DNA of 64,000 nt. Origin: Magicicada septendecula (taxonomy: Eukaryota; Arthropoda; Insecta; Hemiptera; Cicadidae). Shown one piece after another: positions 61,937 through 64,000 of the stretch. Under the pieces are notes generated by a model that made no database searches, was not told where the DNA came from, and saw only the letters and a program-made list of their open reading frames with translations. The first letter of the stretch is position 1; each line of letters starts with the position of its first letter. Made by a program: the position numbers and the translations under genes. The stretch is taken from contig CM068367.1 of NCBI GenBank assembly GCA_034769895.1, forward strand, positions 703,360,885 through 703,424,884. Direction: 5' to 3'.

Positions 61937-62402
61937 CTTCTCTTTTATGAATGTATTTACAGGGCATAATTTATATCCATATGTTGAAGCATTCTTTACT
62001 TGAATGATGTTAATAAATAAGTGTTTATTTTACTAAGTATTTATGCGTTCATTATTGTCAAATTTACCTAGTAACAGACATTAACGTCACTTGAATGAAT
62101 TATAGTAAATTTTATATCATTTATACAACTATTAGAGTCTCATTGCAGTAATTATACTAACCATCAAATAACTAATATATCACGTAAATTCAATTAATTT
62201 GGTATAACTAACCTAATTGGGTAATTACATGATTAAACTCCACAAATTAGTATAATTGCACATTGTAGCTTCCTGTAGCCAGATACCTGAAACAGAGAAC
62301 AATTTCTTTTAATTTTTAATTTAATTTAATTTTATTTTATTCAATGATTGAAAAGAACTTTCTAAAAACTTTATTGACTTAAAAAAATTGTTTCATTTTC
62401 AG

Positions 62403-63103
62403 AACAAAATTGCCGGGATCGCTAGAAAAACATCTGCATTGCTTTCGGGAGGTCGATGAGGCCACCCAAATCTTGAACAGGGGGAAAATCGAGGAAGCCC
62501 TACTACTTTGTGACTTATCTTGATTTTCTCCGTCCATACATGAAGGGAGCCTCAACGTCTGGGAACGTATCTGCAGAAGAAGAAATTGACCTTGTTACAC
62601 AGGCCACGGGCACACAAGATGAAGAAGGCATGCCACAGGATACTCCAGAGGTAACACCAGTTAATGAGGCTCTCCTCGATATAGAAACTGAGATTCGTCA
62701 AGATCCCACCCCTCATAAGAAAAAAACAACTCAGCATAGTGATTCAGACAAATCATTCATCGAGTGGCTTGAGTTGAAAAAACAAAAAGAAATGAAAGCG
62801 AACGAACAGGAACAACAAGATGGTGACTGGCTTTTTTTCCGCTCCATGCTTCAAGATTTTAAGAAGCTTAAAGATAATCGTAAAAGATGTCTCAAAATTA
62901 AATTTGCAACTCTTCTAAACGAGGAATTGGACCAAGCTGAGGCTGAAGCAGAAGGCTCAACTTCTTCGTATTCATGGGGTTCATCGAGTACTACGTTCCT
63001 CCCTTATAGTAAACGTCCTGCTTCATCTTCACTGCATCAAGATGATACACCATCGCCAAATTACTTAAATTTAATTTGGTGTGAAATGTCATATACATTC
63101 TAA
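62403..63103 (+). pseudogene. Harbinger MADF-BESS gene, exon 2
   Basis: After a TTTCATTTTCAG acceptor the reading continues the MADF domain: EQNCRDR, KNICIAFGRSMRPPKS, KPYYFVTYLDFLRPYMKG. Two stops break this part, TAG where MADF has a conserved Trp, and TGA seven codons before KPYYF. The frame is then open for 197 codons: an acidic linker, a Lys-rich region, a BESS-like segment (DWLFFRSMLQDFKKLKDN, RCLKIKFATLLNEEL) and a Ser-rich tail. BESS motifs mediate protein contacts. AATAAA at 63218 can end the transcript. The whole exon lies inside the transposase intron, on the other strand. This copy is inactive because of the two stops. Confidence 0.82.
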
Positions 63104-63263
63104 ATATGTTGAATCTCTATTACTACTCTGTACTATTGTTTTAAATGGGATGCCACAATGTTTTTTTGTTTCCTATATTTTGATTAATTTCTAGAATTTT
63201 TATAAAAATTTGAAAGTAATAAACCAACCATTTAAGAAATCTATTTGCAAATGTATGACTTAC

Positions 63264-63574
63264 CTTAGTGTAATAAGTAGTTTCTCAGCTGGTGGAACTG
63301 CAAATCTGAAATTTGTATTCTTCTTCTCCAGTTTTCGTGACACTAGTTGCAGTAAAACCCGGTAACTTTCTAAGCTCATTCTGTAAAACTCTTTAAATTT
63401 CTGTTCATGTTGAGAGAGTTCGCGGGAAACCACTGCCGAACTGTGTAGAGTAGAGAACAGTGTAGCAGTTATATTGTGAACATTATACGGGTGTACCCAA
63501 TATTTTGTTGCTTTTGATTTCCACTGACGTAAGTACCGGTAAGCAATAATAACATCCTCCTCTGAAGAGCTCAT
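63264..63574 (-). CDS. Harbinger transposase (HARBI1-like), exon 1
   Basis: The start at MSSSEEDVIIAYRYLRQW is chosen because an upstream extension reads into the inverted repeat. YWVHPYNVHNITATLFSTL, the conserved N-terminal YWVHP block of insect Harbinger transposases, follows. Then come FKEFYRMSLESYRVLLQLV and RFAVPPAEKLLITLR. The exon ends on two bases before a CTAAG|GTAAGT donor and joins G at 62286 to make Arg, giving ITLR-YLATGS, the conserved ITLRFLATG junction. The frame is open throughout. It reads inward from the right inverted end. Confidence 0.85.
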
Positions 63575-63738
63575 GATTACAACTGGGTAAAAAGGTGCCC
63601 TGTTGTGTATCGTATCGCTTATCACTTTGCTCCAGTGGGCACAAGAGTGTTGTGCCGATAAAAGTCGTATCGGGCAATGAAAGATTGCTTCACGTTGCGT
63701 CGCCGATCGCATCGCTCCAGTGGGCAAAACGCGCCTTA

Positions 63739-64000
63739 GGAGTATTATTGAGTTGCCAGTTGTGTTACTTAATCTTTTCTGTGTTATTAGGGAAACAAAT
63801 TTTTTGTATGTTTACACTTAAGGCCACTTAAATATGAAACTATGTCAATTTGCAATAACCACGGTGAGTAGTTGACACCATAGTTATATGGGCAGAAATA
63901 TACAATACTAGGAAAATGCGTGTTTTATGTACAAATGACAGGCATTTGACTCAGTAAAGTAAAACATAATGACTCGCTCTCTTGCAAAAGTGAAGCACGT
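63739..64000. other. N-terminal end of CGGBP1-like hAT and flank
   Basis: The first few codons of the hAT reading (NWQLNNTPK on the minus strand) lie at about 63765-63739. Beyond this nothing is recognised. Confidence 0.4.

Larger units (their letters stand above)
50723..62267. mobile_element. Unclassified element U (solo-LTR-like), host of element D
   Basis: Inserted in the Harbinger transposase with a GCTT duplication (50719-50722 and 62268-62271). Ends are TGTAATGACC and GCACATTGTA, an imperfect inverted pair. Without element D it is about 2.37 kb. It has no readable protein; the left 1.6 kb (50900-52280) is GC-richer and the right part is AT-rich with a long hairpin. Size, 4-base duplication and TG start suggest a solo LTR; the end TA instead of CA is odd. 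Confidence 0.5.
49826..62286 (-). pseudogene. Harbinger transposase (HARBI1-like), exon 2, split by element U
   Basis: The exon starts at 62286 after a CTCTGTTTCAG acceptor (YLATGS) and resumes at 50722 beyond the insertion (SSFVDLAQQFYRGKSTIGKI). It continues with LHPIYMPLPDEGIW, FELWNLPNCIGSVDG (first catalytic Asp), GDIGRNSDGSVFRN, YYCVADEAFPLLP (second Asp region) and RKNVECAFGMLTSKFRVF (catalytic Glu). VKAACVLHNFIRLREG follows, to a stop at 49826. A one-base loss after VDG and stops in the KHI-IKC and TD-DPFP segments break it. A minus-strand AATAAA lies at 49678-49673. Without element U the exon is about 0.9 kb and lies wholly inside the MADF intron. Confidence 0.88.
49223..63735. mobile_element. 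PIF/Harbinger transposon with two interlocked genes, split by element U
   Basis: Inverted ends GGCGCG...GCCCACTGGAGCGATG (left) and their reverse complement at 63710-63735 (CATCGCTCCAGTGGGC...CGCGCC), with a TTA target duplication at 49220-49222 and 63736-63738. Subterminal copies of the CACTGGAGCGAT-type motif recur near 49368 and 63624. Removing element U (with D inside it) leaves about 2.96 kb. It carries a MADF-BESS gene on + and a HARBI1-type transposase on -, each with one intron. Confidence 0.92.
48130..63770 (-). mobile_element. CGGBP1-like hAT transposon, split by a Harbinger element
   Basis: Minus-strand pieces run from about 63765 (N-terminus), across the Harbinger insertion, then 49222 to 48130. 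The junction reads NWQLNNTPK then VFVPSDVVRMKD in frame once one copy of the TTA duplication is removed. Its own ends and target duplication were not located. The copy is heavily decayed. Confidence 0.65.

Overview
The window is invertebrate nuclear DNA, most likely from an arthropod with a large, AT-rich, transposon-swollen genome. The transposon families (DUF4371-type hAT, CGGBP1-like hAT, PIF/Harbinger with a MADF gene, pogo/Tigger, Gypsy elements primed by tRNA-Lys, arthropod-type LINEs) fit an insect. The order cannot be fixed from sequence alone. There are no rRNA or tRNA genes, operons or CRISPR arrays.

The only host gene seen is an RFX-family transcription factor (Rfx) on the + strand. 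Three consecutive exons (2817-2938, 5951-6072, 46333-46430) are in frame across their splice sites and encode part of the conserved extended dimerisation region of RFX1/2/3 proteins. The first intron is 3.0 kb and the second about 40.3 kb. The rest of the window, after 46430, is a further intron or downstream DNA. Nearly everything else is mobile DNA lying in these introns.

1-9.9 kb: an LTR-like block, a hairpin repeat, two Rfx exons and a decayed LINE reverse transcriptase (RT). 9.9-15 kb: a complete but decayed hAT element with intact ends, a pogo-like DDE remnant and a (TG)n tract. 15.9-35.2 kb: one minus-strand LINE broken open by Gypsy-A (17192-28766, itself carrying Gypsy-B in one LTR) and by Gypsy-C (29087-34258). 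36-46 kb: weak Tc1-like and piggyBac-like traces, LTR element E (38351-44879) and a Tigger/jerky-like remnant.

47-64 kb is a four-level nest. A CGGBP1-like hAT contains a PIF/Harbinger element (49223-63735). That contains an unclassified element U (50723-62267), which contains the young non-autonomous LTR element D (52489-61652). With the insertions set aside, the Harbinger element is about 2.96 kb. It carries two spliced genes on opposite strands that interlock: the main exon of each lies inside the intron of the other.

The observations most worth a second look are the interlocked Harbinger genes, the pol-less LTR elements D and E with their own unrecognised ORFs, the duplicated LTR-end/primer-site module in D, and hammerhead-ribozyme-like motifs in two long hairpins.
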